From contig JAJECH010000033.1 in assembly GCA_022822135.1 (NCBI GenBank), positions 124,001 through 188,000 of the forward strand: DNA of 64,000 bases, given 5' to 3'. The notes under the pieces were generated by a model. The model saw nothing but the letters and a program-made list of their open reading frames with translations, did not search any database and was not told the DNA's origin. Within the stretch, counting starts at the first letter, position 1. Each line of letters begins with the position of its first letter. Origin of the DNA: Pseudomonadales bacterium. GTDB taxonomy: Bacteria; Pseudomonadota; Gammaproteobacteria; Pseudomonadales; Azotimanducaceae. Made by a program: the position numbers and the translations under genes. Below are positions 25,021 through 34,173 of this stretch, piece after piece.

Positions 25021-26754
25021 ATGAGAGTATTTCGCCGCGTTTTAGTGACGCTTGGAGTTTTTGTCAGCATGTCTGCCGCGACCGCGGAGCCCACCGTACT
25101 TGTGCAAGCGCTTCAAGACGAGCTGGAACGAAGTATCAACGGATTGGAACTAGAGGGCGTAGTAACGCCTCATTTCATCGGCTATACCGTGCACGCGGAC
25201 CGTTCCATCACGGTCAATGCATCCAAAGGCGGTCTTGAAAACGAAAGCAGTAGCCATTCCCGTCGAATAGAAGTCGAAATGCGTGTTGGTACAAGAGAGC
25301 TGGACAACACGAATTACATGTCACGCAACTTCAGAAACCAGCGTGTCAACCGAACGCTAACCATTGAAGACGATTACGACCTTCTGCGAAAACAGATTTG
25401 GCTAGCGACCGACAACGCCTACAAGGACGCTGTTGAGACCTATGCAGCAAAAGAAGCGGCGATGAAAAACTCTCAACAGGAAGCCACGCTGGACTTCTCA
25501 ACCGAAGAACCGAACGTGTTCATCGACGAACGACGATCACAGAAGCTCGACTTTGCAGATGTACAGAAATTCGCACGTGAGCTGTCTGCGGTCGGACAAG
25601 ATCAGGCATTTATTTACGACAGCGACGTGCTTGTATTCACAAACCAACACGTCGACACGTATTTGAACAGTGAGGGCTCGCATTTCACGCGTGTTGACGA
25701 CACCGCTCAAATTCGCGTCACAGCGTGGACTCAATCAGACGACGGGCGCTACGTATCCGATTACCTTCAGATCCTCGGACGCTCATGGAAGGACATTGCG
25801 GACTTATCGAAAGTCAAACGCGAGGTGGAGGCTATGCACGAACGCTTGAAAGCAACCCGTGAAGCGCCGCCTTTAGACCGTTACAACGGCCCCGTCTTGT
25901 TTCAAGGACAAGCAGCTGCCGAGTTGGTTGGTCAAGTACTCGCGAGGAACCTTATTAACTATAAAAAGCCCGTCTTCGAAAATGACTCTATCGCGGCGAT
26001 GTTCAATCGCGCGGGGCTAGTGAGTTCCCTCAAGGAACGCTTGGGATCTCGTGTGTTACCCCGCAGCTGGAATATCCACGATGACCCCACTCAATCGACA
26101 TATCAAGGCGTCGAGCTTGTAGGTCACTACCCCGTCGATTCCGACGGCTTGCTTACGAGACGCGTTAACCTCGTCGAGAAAGGCATCCTAAAAACAATGC
26201 TCAGCGACCGAAATCCATCGGAAGATATCCAGAGTAGTACGGCGAGCAACGCAACAGGCGCAGGACCTTCCGTGTCGAACCTCGTTATTGAAGGCACCGA
26301 TGGACTCAGCGATGACGAGCTAAAGCAACTGCTCCTCGACATCGTTGAGGAAAACGGTGAAGATTTCGGAGTTCGAATCGATCGTGCCGCCAATCCATTC
26401 ATTCCAATTAGCGGCGTTCCGTCCCCGTTTCTTGGCGCACTAGCGGGTCAGTCGCTACCTGCCATCCGGGCTTACAAGGTATATCCCAATGGTGATGAAG
26501 AGCTAGTCCGGCATGTGGTCGTTCAAGGGAACCTGCTGAGAGAGATGCGGAACCTACCCGGGTATTCGTCCAACGTCTCGGTACATCACACAAACTACAT
26601 GTTTCAGGGCGGCGACGTATCGGTTTTTTCCGGGAACGTTCCTGTTTTCGTATCGATCATCACGCCCGATATCCTGATCGAAGACGCTTCACTTTCCTAC
26701 ATGGAAGGCGTTGTTCGATCGCTCCCTATCGTACCGCACCCACACGCGAACTAA
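25021..26754 (+). CDS. TldE/PmbA-like partner protein, exported, no zinc motif
   Basis: A 577-residue protein similar in layout to the preceding TldD-like protease (ELDNTNYMSRNFRNQRVNRT and GLLTRRVNLVEKGILKTML match its counterpart regions). Where the partner has HEILGH, this one reads VGQVLARN, so zinc binding is lost. That is the expected pattern for the TldE half of a heterodimer. A signal peptide (RVLVTLGVFVSMSAATA) implies periplasmic location. It starts three bases after the upstream stop, so the subunits should be made together. Confidence 0.82.
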   Translation: MRVFRRVLVTLGVFVSMSAATAEPTVLVQALQDELERSINGLELEGVVTPHFIGYTVHADRSITVNASKGGLENESSSHSRRIEVEMRVGTRELDNTNYMSRNFRNQRVNRTLTIEDDYDLLRKQIWLATDNAYKDAVETYAAKEAAMKNSQQEATLDFSTEEPNVFIDERRSQKLDFADVQKFARELSAVGQDQAFIYDSDVLVFTNQHVDTYLNSEGSHFTRVDDTAQIRVTAWTQSDDGRYVSDYLQILGRSWKDIADLSKVKREVEAMHERLKATREAPPLDRYNGPVLFQGQAAAELVGQVLARNLINYKKPVFENDSIAAMFNRAGLVSSLKERLGSRVLPRSWNIHDDPTQSTYQGVELVGHYPVDSDGLLTRRVNLVEKGILKTMLSDRNPSEDIQSSTASNATGAGPSVSNLVIEGTDGLSDDELKQLLLDIVEENGEDFGVRIDRAANPFIPISGVPSPFLGALAGQSLPAIRAYKVYPNGDEELVRHVVVQGNLLREMRNLPGYSSNVSVHHTNYMFQGGDVSVFSGNVPVFVSIITPDILIEDASLSYMEGVVRSLPIVPHPHAN

Positions 26755-26778
26755 TCAGGGAGTCGTTAGTCCGGACCT

Positions 26779-27642
26779 ATGCGAGTCGACGCGCTCAACG
26801 GGAACTTCGGTAACGTCGTAAGTGACCTTGATATCCCGACGATCGTTGACGATGAATTACGCGAACTTTTAACCTGCCTTTATGCTAATCGCTTTCTCGT
26901 ACTGAAGACTAGCGGCTTAAGTAAGGACGAATATCGAAATTTCGCACGTCGCATAGGCGATCCGATTCCGCTCAGTCGGGACGCAGATTTCCCCGAGATC
27001 GCACACATCTCAAATATGGAGACCAGCACAACGAAGTCCAGGCTTGGAGCCGCGCATTGGCATACGGATCAGTCGTTTAGAAAAACTGTTTCCTCGGTCA
27101 CTATGCTGTATTCAGCCCAAGCCCCCGTAACAGGTGGCGAGACGAAATTCTGTGATATGGCTGCTGCCTACGACGCGCTGCCTGAGTCAAAAAAGTTGGA
27201 GATCGAAGATCTCGTCGTCGAACATCGTCATGGCATCTCAGTGTCTGCACCCAAAGGGGACCACAAACCTTTACCGCCCGCTGGATGGGACCCAGAGTAC
27301 ACAGTTTTTCATCCGCTGGTTCGACGACATCCAGAGACGGGTCAGAAATCACTCTATGCCGTCACGGGTACGGCACAAGGGATCCGGGGTATGCCACAGC
27401 ACGAAGCGACAGCGTTACTCAAGACTCTTAGTGCTCATGTCCTGCAATCGCAATACACCACGTCTTATCGTCATCAAAAGCACGACATCGTGATGTGGGA
27501 CAATCCAACTGTCATGCATAGTGCGACCCCGATCAACCAAGCAACCGGACAACACGACGCGCGCTTGCTTTGGCGGATTAGCTTGCGTGGTTCACCCCCG
27601 CTATTCCGTGTTGAACAGCAAGCGGACGCTCAAACCGCTTAA
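26779..27642 (+). CDS. TauD/TfdA family Fe(II)/2-oxoglutarate dioxygenase
   Basis: A 287-residue cytoplasmic dioxygenase with the facial-triad motif HxD in AAHWHTDQSF and the distal His in WDNPTVMHSATP, followed by the 2-oxoglutarate-binding Arg in RLLWRISLRG. The family hydroxylates taurine, 2,4-D and related small molecules; the substrate here cannot be predicted. It begins 24 bases after the TldE-like gene and could be in the same operon, though a functional link is not evident. It converges with the PQQ dehydrogenase gene. Confidence 0.9.
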   Translation: MRVDALNGNFGNVVSDLDIPTIVDDELRELLTCLYANRFLVLKTSGLSKDEYRNFARRIGDPIPLSRDADFPEIAHISNMETSTTKSRLGAAHWHTDQSFRKTVSSVTMLYSAQAPVTGGETKFCDMAAAYDALPESKKLEIEDLVVEHRHGISVSAPKGDHKPLPPAGWDPEYTVFHPLVRRHPETGQKSLYAVTGTAQGIRGMPQHEATALLKTLSAHVLQSQYTTSYRHQKHDIVMWDNPTVMHSATPINQATGQHDARLLWRISLRGSPPLFRVEQQADAQTA

Positions 27643-27700
27643 ACGCAATTAACGCCCAATGCGACATGGTTTCAGGATCGATACTCTGGTCGCTGGCCGG

Positions 27701-29941
27701 TTAGTCCTTCTCGATAACGCGTTTAGTACACGATGTCCCGAATAACTCGGGGTAATCCGTCGGATAGCTTGATTCACAGAAAGCGATTGAAGCGTTGGTA
27801 GCAGCGACTACATAGGCTTGGATCGCCGCGCTTTCCTCTTCGGACAGCATATCGGTATAGCTCGGCATCCCTAAACCGCTATATACACCGCCTCGCACAA
27901 TGGAATCCCAGCGAGCGTGACCTGCTTCCCCTAAGTACTTCAAGTCCGGGATTTGACTGCCACTGTTGACGCTTGGGCCATGGCACGTTGAGCAGTAAGC
28001 GTTGTACTTCTGATTCCCAAGAAGCAGCTGTTCAGGAGTTGCCGCAATTTCTGGCGGTTGAGGAATATTGACGTGTGTCACGTTGGGCTCTGGAAGTTCA
28101 CTCGTCCCTCCAAGCTTGAATGCGACCACGCGACCTGCCTCTAGTACATTCCCTTTGTGCCTTGGCACACCGGATGTCGTACCAAACGCTCCACCCCAGC
28201 CGGCGACGATCACGACGTACTGCTCGCCGTCGACTTCGTACGTAACAGGAGCCGCGATGATGCCGGTGTGTATCGGCATCTCCCAGAGATCTTCCCCGGA
28301 ATCCGCCGCATACGCGCGAAACGTTCCGTCGGCTCGCCCCTGAAAGACCAGATTTCCAGCCGTCGTTAGCACGCCACCGTTCCACGCGGAGCCGTGCTCA
28401 ACGCGCCAGACTTCCTTTTGCTCAATCGGATCCCACGCCAACAAGTGACCGCGGACGTTCTGCAACCCTTCGATTTGATCTTCAACCGTGGGTGGGGCAT
28501 CATCAGGTCCAGGGCCTCCGGCCAAACCTAAATTCCACCAGCCCGGCTCATGCTCAAAAACCTCCTCGTGGGTGTACGTGAAATCTAAGTCGATCGCAGG
28601 AATGTAGACCAAGCCCGTATCGGGACTATATGACATGGGGTGCCAGTTGTGCCCACCCAACGGACCGGGTCGCACCGTTCGCGCTTCCTGTAAGTACTGC
28701 CCTTCTGGCGTCTCAACAGGTCGACCACTATCAGGATCGACATGACTTGCCCATGTGATGGGTACGTAGTTTTCCGCTGAAATAAAGCTCCCGTCCGTTC
28801 GGTCAATGACATAAAAGAAACCGTTCTTCGGGGCTTGCAGAGCCGTTTGACGCACTTCGCCGTCGATTTCAAGATCGGCGAGAATGATGTGCTGGGTCGC
28901 AGTGTAGTCCCAGTTATCACCTGGGGTGGTCTGGTAGTACCACACCATGGATCCGTTGTCCGGGTTTATCGCAACAATCGACGATAGATACAGGTTATCG
29001 CCACCACCGGGACTACGAATATATCGGTTCCAAGGTGAACCATTACCCACGCCGATATATAGGAGATTCAAGGTAGGGTCATAGGCCATCGAATCCCAGA
29101 CGGTGCCACCACCGCCGACTTTCCACCACTCGCCACCTTTCCAAGTGTCCGCAGCGAGCTCCATCGCGGGTGATTCAAAGGGCTGGGCTGGATCGCCGGG
29201 TACCGTGTAGAAACGCCACTTTTCAGCGCCTGTCGAGACGTCGTATGCGGTGATGTAGCCACGAACACCCAGTTCGGCACCACCATTCCCGATGATCACC
29301 ATGTCTTTGACGACCCGCGGCGCGCCCGTGATCGTATACGGCAGGGAAGGATCGATCGTAAGGACCTCCCAAAGTACCTCGCCCGTACCTGAATCTAACG
29401 CAATGAGTCGACCGTCGAGGGCACCAACGAATACTCGACCTTTGTAGACCGCCGCTCCGCGATTCACGACATCACAACAGGCATACTGACCCCAAGCTTT
29501 CGGTACCATCGGATCGTATTCCCAAAGTACATCCCCAGTTTTCGCGTCAAATGCCTGTACGGTGCTCCAAGAACCCGTGGTGTACATTACGCCGTCCACT
29601 ACGATCGGCGAAGCCTCTAAGCCACGTTTCGAATTCGTATCAAAATACCATGCCACACTCAGCTCTTTTACGTTCTCAGTAGTGATCTGGTTCAAAGGCG
29701 AGTAACGTTGTTCGTCGTATGTTCGCCCATGAGCTAACCAGTTGCCTGGTTCCGCATTCGCGTTGGTAATACGTGTCGTATCGACCGTTGCAGTAACTTC
29801 CTGAGCTTTTTCCGCAAGCGCGGATAGCACAGGTTCTTCCTGTTTTGCATCGGTCTCTTCCGGTGGTGCTTCCTGCGCGCACCCGACAAGCATGAGGACC
29901 ATCGCTGCGATCAGAATTGCATTAGTCCACGACGTGCGCAT
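27701..29941 (-). CDS. PQQ-dependent quinohaemoprotein alcohol dehydrogenase, lipoprotein
   Basis: A PQQ beta-propeller dehydrogenase of about 746 residues with a C-terminal cytochrome c domain (YCSTCHGPS), so electrons pass from alcohol through PQQ to an internal haem. Propeller repeats such as VQAFDAKTGDVLWEYDP and the vicinal cysteines in YACCDVV support the call. In the catalytic Asp region (GDNWDYTATQ) the residue two after the Asp is Thr rather than Asp; the extra Asp marks lanthanide-type enzymes, so calcium is more likely here. I use the ATG at 29941 (MRTSWTNAIL) because GAGGG precedes it and it gives a lipoprotein signal ending LMLVGC, implying membrane anchoring. Confidence 0.9.
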   Translation of the reverse strand: MRTSWTNAILIAAMVLMLVGCAQEAPPEETDAKQEEPVLSALAEKAQEVTATVDTTRITNANAEPGNWLAHGRTYDEQRYSPLNQITTENVKELSVAWYFDTNSKRGLEASPIVVDGVMYTTGSWSTVQAFDAKTGDVLWEYDPMVPKAWGQYACCDVVNRGAAVYKGRVFVGALDGRLIALDSGTGEVLWEVLTIDPSLPYTITGAPRVVKDMVIIGNGGAELGVRGYITAYDVSTGAEKWRFYTVPGDPAQPFESPAMELAADTWKGGEWWKVGGGGTVWDSMAYDPTLNLLYIGVGNGSPWNRYIRSPGGGDNLYLSSIVAINPDNGSMVWYYQTTPGDNWDYTATQHIILADLEIDGEVRQTALQAPKNGFFYVIDRTDGSFISAENYVPITWASHVDPDSGRPVETPEGQYLQEARTVRPGPLGGHNWHPMSYSPDTGLVYIPAIDLDFTYTHEEVFEHEPGWWNLGLAGGPGPDDAPPTVEDQIEGLQNVRGHLLAWDPIEQKEVWRVEHGSAWNGGVLTTAGNLVFQGRADGTFRAYAADSGEDLWEMPIHTGIIAAPVTYEVDGEQYVVIVAGWGGAFGTTSGVPRHKGNVLEAGRVVAFKLGGTSELPEPNVTHVNIPQPPEIAATPEQLLLGNQKYNAYCSTCHGPSVNSGSQIPDLKYLGEAGHARWDSIVRGGVYSGLGMPSYTDMLSEEESAAIQAYVVAATNASIAFCESSYPTDYPELFGTSCTKRVIEKD

Positions 29942-30100
29942 GAGGTAATCCCTCTTATTAACTCGATTGGATACGTATAGGTGAATGCTAGTCACGCATG
30001 TTTGTCCTGACTTAAGGCGATGTCGTGACCCCCCGCTCTAGTGACTCGACACTAAAATCGGGCATACGTGAAGGGTTCATTCTGAACGCGCAAAATCGAT

Positions 30101-32785
30101 ATGGCAACTTCCGAACAGTACATCCACGACGACGATTGGGAGCTTGAACAACAAGAGTGGCTTGACGCGCTCAGCGTTCTGATGCGTGAACGTGGTGGTG
30201 ACGCCGCGAAGTTGCTGCTATCCCGACTCCAGCATCAACTGTCCGGTCAAGGCGTCGTACTCACCGATGCTGCGATGAACACACCCTACATCAACACGAT
30301 TCCAGTGGGGGAGGAACCCGCATATCCTGGCGATATCGAATTAGAGTCTCGTATCGAGAACATCTTGCGCTGGAACGCCGTTGCGATGGTGCTCCAAGCG
30401 TACGACAGTGGGTCCGGTGTTGGCGGTCACATCGCCACGTATCTCTCGGCTTCCACCATGATGGAAGTCGGGTTTAACCACTTTTTCAGGGCTCACGGTC
30501 ACCCAGACGGAAGCGACCACGTTCATTTCCAGGCGCATACCTCCCCGGGTGTTTACGCACGTGCATGGCTTGAAGGTCGCTTGACCCAAGCACACTTAGA
30601 GAACTTCAGACGCGAGTTGGCACGCGAAGGGGGTTTGCCTTCCTACCCGCATCCACGCAGGCTTAGCCATTTTTGGACCATGCCAAGCGCGAGTATGGGG
30701 TTGTCAACACCTTGCGCAATCTATCAGGCGAGGTTCATCAAGTATTTAGAGTCCCGTGGTCTCAAACGCAAAGACAATGGCAAAGTCTGGCTGTTCATTG
30801 GCGACGGTGAATCCGATGAACCCGAAGTTCTCGGCACCGTCAACATAGCTTCGCGTGAACACCTCGACAACTTAGTGTTGGTGATCAACTGCAATTTGCA
30901 GCGGCTCGATGGTCCCGTACGCGGCAATGGCAAGATCATTCAAGAATTAGAACGTCGATTTCGCGGTGCGGATTGGCATGTCCTGAAGGTGATCTGGGGC
31001 GGTGGTTGGGATGCACTGTTGCAACGCGATGTCGACGGCATTCTGCAGCAGCGGATGGAGCAAGCGGTTGACGGGGACTATCAAATGTACACCGTATCTC
31101 CCGGAGACGTGGTCCGCGAGCATTGGGTCGAAAACACGCCGCAACTCATCGACTTGATGAAGACCTTAAGTGATGAAGAGATAACCACGATCAAACGCGG
31201 GGGACACGATCACCGCAAGATTTACGCCGCCTACGACCAAGCACGGCAAGTCGAAGGTAAACCTTGTGTCATCTTGGTAAAGAGTGTGAAGGGCGATGGC
31301 CTAGGTCCTGACGCAGCCGGTCACAATACGGTTCACCAGAAGAAATTCCTTTCGCCAGAGGAGCGTGCGGACTTAGCTAAACGATTTGAGATACCTTTGA
31401 GCGACGAGGAGATCCAAACCGCTGCGTTCTACAAACCGTCAGACGATAGTGAAGAAATCAAGTACCTAAGAGATCGACGCGAAAAACTAAGCGGTTTTGT
31501 ACCGGTCCGTCAAGTCAACTGTCGCACACTCGCGCCGCCACCATTGGAGTTCTTTAGCGACATGCTAGAGGGTTCAAAGGGTCGGGCCGTGTCTACGACG
31601 ATGAGCGTCGTGCGAATGCTGCAACGCCTCTTGCGACATGACGATCTTGGTAAATACATCGTCCCAATCGTACCGGATGAAGCCCGAACCTTTGGCATGG
31701 ACGGTTTGTTCCCACAAGCGGGGATTTACTCACCTGAAGGCCAACATTACCGACCGGTTGATTTCGGAACGATTGCGCCGTATCGCGAGAAAGAAGACGG
31801 TCAGATCCTTCAGGAAGGGATCTGTGAAACCGGCGCGATGGCTTCGTTCCTAGCTGCGGGAACCGCTTACGCAAATCACGCCTTGCCGATGATCCCGTTT
31901 TACATCTTCTACTCCATCTTCGGGTTTCAACGTGTTGGGGACATGATCTGGGCATGTGGCGACATGATGTGCCGTGGTTTCCTTTTAGGCGGCACGTCAG
32001 GACGCACGACGCTAAATGGTGAAGGCGTTCAACACCAAGACGGCCACTCTCACGTCATGGCATCGACGGTACCTAACTTAATCAGCTATGACCCAGCGTT
32101 TGCGTACGAGATCGCAGTCATCGTTCGAGAAGGCATTCGACGGATGTATCAGGAAAACGAGTCGGTCTTCTACTACATCACCGTCACGAACCAAAACTAT
32201 CCGATGCCAACTATTCCAGAGGGTGTTGAGGAAGGGATCGTTAGTGGGATGTACGCGTATCGCTATACAGAGAACGCCGATGTCCACCTTTTAGGTAGTG
32301 GCGCGATCATGATGGAAGTGTTAGAAGCATCCGAGCAACTTGAACAGCTTGGAAAACGCGTTACGGTCTGGAGCGTTACGAGTTACGTCGAACTATCGCG
32401 TCAAGGAATTGATGCGGAACGCGAGCGGATGCTTGCGGTCGACGACACGACCGTCCGCCCTTACGTCGAAGAATTGTTCGAAGCAGAGGAAGGGAGTGTG
32501 ATTGCGGCGTCCGACTATCAAAAGAGTCTCCCGTTGTCCATTGCGCGGTGGATCGAAAACGACTTCGTTGCGTTGGGAACCGACGGTTTCGGGCTGTCAG
32601 AATCACGTGACGCACTTCGCGAGTACTTCGAAGTCTCATCTTCATGGATCGTCTTCGCGGCACTATCCTCACTCGCAAGGTGTAATCGCGAAACCGTAAC
32701 GGTCGCGCATGACTATGCGAAGCGTCAAAACCTGGACCTGACCAAGCTACCACCCGCTAATGCAGGCGTGACCTTGCAAAGCTAA
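30101..32785 (+). CDS. aceE: Pyruvate dehydrogenase E1 component (homodimeric)
   Basis: An 894-residue thiamine-diphosphate enzyme that decarboxylates pyruvate and passes acetyl groups to E2. The ThDP motif starts at GDGESDEP and ends with VLVINCN. Other family markers are HVHFQAHTSPGVYARAW, the loop SVKGDGLGPDAAGHNTVHQ and EGVQHQDGHSHVMAST. The length matches E. coli AceE. No aceF or lpd gene is adjacent; an MFS transporter starts two bases later instead. Confidence 0.95.
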   Translation: MATSEQYIHDDDWELEQQEWLDALSVLMRERGGDAAKLLLSRLQHQLSGQGVVLTDAAMNTPYINTIPVGEEPAYPGDIELESRIENILRWNAVAMVLQAYDSGSGVGGHIATYLSASTMMEVGFNHFFRAHGHPDGSDHVHFQAHTSPGVYARAWLEGRLTQAHLENFRRELAREGGLPSYPHPRRLSHFWTMPSASMGLSTPCAIYQARFIKYLESRGLKRKDNGKVWLFIGDGESDEPEVLGTVNIASREHLDNLVLVINCNLQRLDGPVRGNGKIIQELERRFRGADWHVLKVIWGGGWDALLQRDVDGILQQRMEQAVDGDYQMYTVSPGDVVREHWVENTPQLIDLMKTLSDEEITTIKRGGHDHRKIYAAYDQARQVEGKPCVILVKSVKGDGLGPDAAGHNTVHQKKFLSPEERADLAKRFEIPLSDEEIQTAAFYKPSDDSEEIKYLRDRREKLSGFVPVRQVNCRTLAPPPLEFFSDMLEGSKGRAVSTTMSVVRMLQRLLRHDDLGKYIVPIVPDEARTFGMDGLFPQAGIYSPEGQHYRPVDFGTIAPYREKEDGQILQEGICETGAMASFLAAGTAYANHALPMIPFYIFYSIFGFQRVGDMIWACGDMMCRGFLLGGTSGRTTLNGEGVQHQDGHSHVMASTVPNLISYDPAFAYEIAVIVREGIRRMYQENESVFYYITVTNQNYPMPTIPEGVEEGIVSGMYAYRYTENADVHLLGSGAIMMEVLEASEQLEQLGKRVTVWSVTSYVELSRQGIDAERERMLAVDDTTVRPYVEELFEAEEGSVIAASDYQKSLPLSIARWIENDFVALGTDGFGLSESRDALREYFEVSSSWIVFAALSSLARCNRETVTVAHDYAKRQNLDLTKLPPANAGVTLQS

Positions 32786-32787
32786 GG

Positions 32788-34092
32788 GTGGGTCTTTTCA
32801 GTCGCGTATTTGGCTCCGTCCAACTTACGCCGGCGGCGCGCCGTAGCCTCAATCGAGAACAAATCACCGAACTCACGGTTCCTGTCGCATTGGCGCTGCT
32901 TGAAGGTGGATTCGTCGGCGTAATCGCGGACAAGATCTACAACGTCCCGCCTTCAGTCATCGCATTACTCACTGCCGCACCCATGTTCGGCAATCTTTCC
33001 AGCTACCTCTGGAATGGCGTTGCGAGCGCACGCTCGAAGGTTCCGATCGTCGTGACGTTGCAGACCCTCACGATGGTCTGCCTGCTCCTTGTCGCATTCT
33101 CGCCACCGACTACAACTGGAATCGTTTTTCTTTGTACGGGGGTCGTGCTTGCACGCGTCTTTACGGCTGGAACGATCACGATCCGCAGCGTCGTATGGAG
33201 TCTTAACTACGTCCGGGAAGTACGGGCGCGTACGACTGGTCGTCTTCAACTCATCACCAGTCTCGTCATGGTCATCACAACCATGGCTGGCGCGCCGATC
33301 CTAGATGGGAATCCGACGAGTTTCCGGATCATGTACGTCGTCGCGACAGTTATCGCGATGTTTGGTATTTTTTCGTTTTCCCGGATCGAAGTCACCGGTG
33401 AATTGCGCCACCGGGTTGCAGAACGACGCGTTCGTCGAGTCGTTTCACGAGCATCACGCGTTCCCCTTGCAAGTTTCTGGCGCATCTTGCGTAACGACAC
33501 CAATTTCGCACGCTACGAGTTCTATCAATTCCTGGGCGGTGTATCGAACATGATGCTTGAAGCACCGCTCATATACCTCGTATCACGAGAAATGAACGCG
33601 AGTTACACCGTCAGTATCGCGCTGAGCGTGATCATTCCTCATGCTATCGGAACCGTTACCTTACCGTTGTGGGCACGACATCTCGATAAGGTGCACGTCG
33701 CTGAATTCCGTTCTCAGATGAGCGTGTTTTGGGTCGTCTCGCAACTCATCATGTGGGTGGGCGCGATGTTTCATGGTCTTTGGTTATTGGCGCTCGGTCG
33801 AGTGACCATGGGTTTCGCGCGAAGTGCAGGTACGTTGGCATGGCAGCTCGGACATAACGATTTCGCGAGCGAACGCGATTTAGTCACCTACATGGGTATA
33901 CACGTCACATTAACAGGGTTGCGGGGCGCTTTCGCACCATTTATGGGTATTGCACTTTATGTCGGCTGGTCGGTCAGTTGGCTACCGGACTTTGCAGGTA
34001 TCGGCGCCCATGTGTTCCTCGTTGCCGCACTTATTAGTGATTGGTCTTGGCTCGGGTTTCGATCCCTCACTCGCGATATCAATGAGAGCTAA
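32788..34092 (+). CDS. MFS-type transporter
   Basis: A 434-residue polytopic protein with about 12 hydrophobic segments in two halves, including VALALLEGGFVGVIADKIYN, ALLTAAPMFGNLSSYLWN and the basic cytoplasmic loop RHRVAERRVRRVVSR. It resembles uncharacterised major facilitator superfamily proteins; no substrate motif is recognisable. It starts with a GTG two bases after the aceE stop, so it is almost certainly co-translated with aceE. That could point to export or import of a 2-keto or related acid, but this is only inference. Confidence 0.75.
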   Translation: MGLFSRVFGSVQLTPAARRSLNREQITELTVPVALALLEGGFVGVIADKIYNVPPSVIALLTAAPMFGNLSSYLWNGVASARSKVPIVVTLQTLTMVCLLLVAFSPPTTTGIVFLCTGVVLARVFTAGTITIRSVVWSLNYVREVRARTTGRLQLITSLVMVITTMAGAPILDGNPTSFRIMYVVATVIAMFGIFSFSRIEVTGELRHRVAERRVRRVVSRASRVPLASFWRILRNDTNFARYEFYQFLGGVSNMMLEAPLIYLVSREMNASYTVSIALSVIIPHAIGTVTLPLWARHLDKVHVAEFRSQMSVFWVVSQLIMWVGAMFHGLWLLALGRVTMGFARSAGTLAWQLGHNDFASERDLVTYMGIHVTLTGLRGAFAPFMGIALYVGWSVSWLPDFAGIGAHVFLVAALISDWSWLGFRSLTRDINES

Positions 34093-34173
34093 CATCACAA
34101 GTCAGGGGTGGCAAGACAAATGGGAAGCCCGTCGAAGGACACTCAACCCGATCGTGAAAGCCGGTACTAAACT

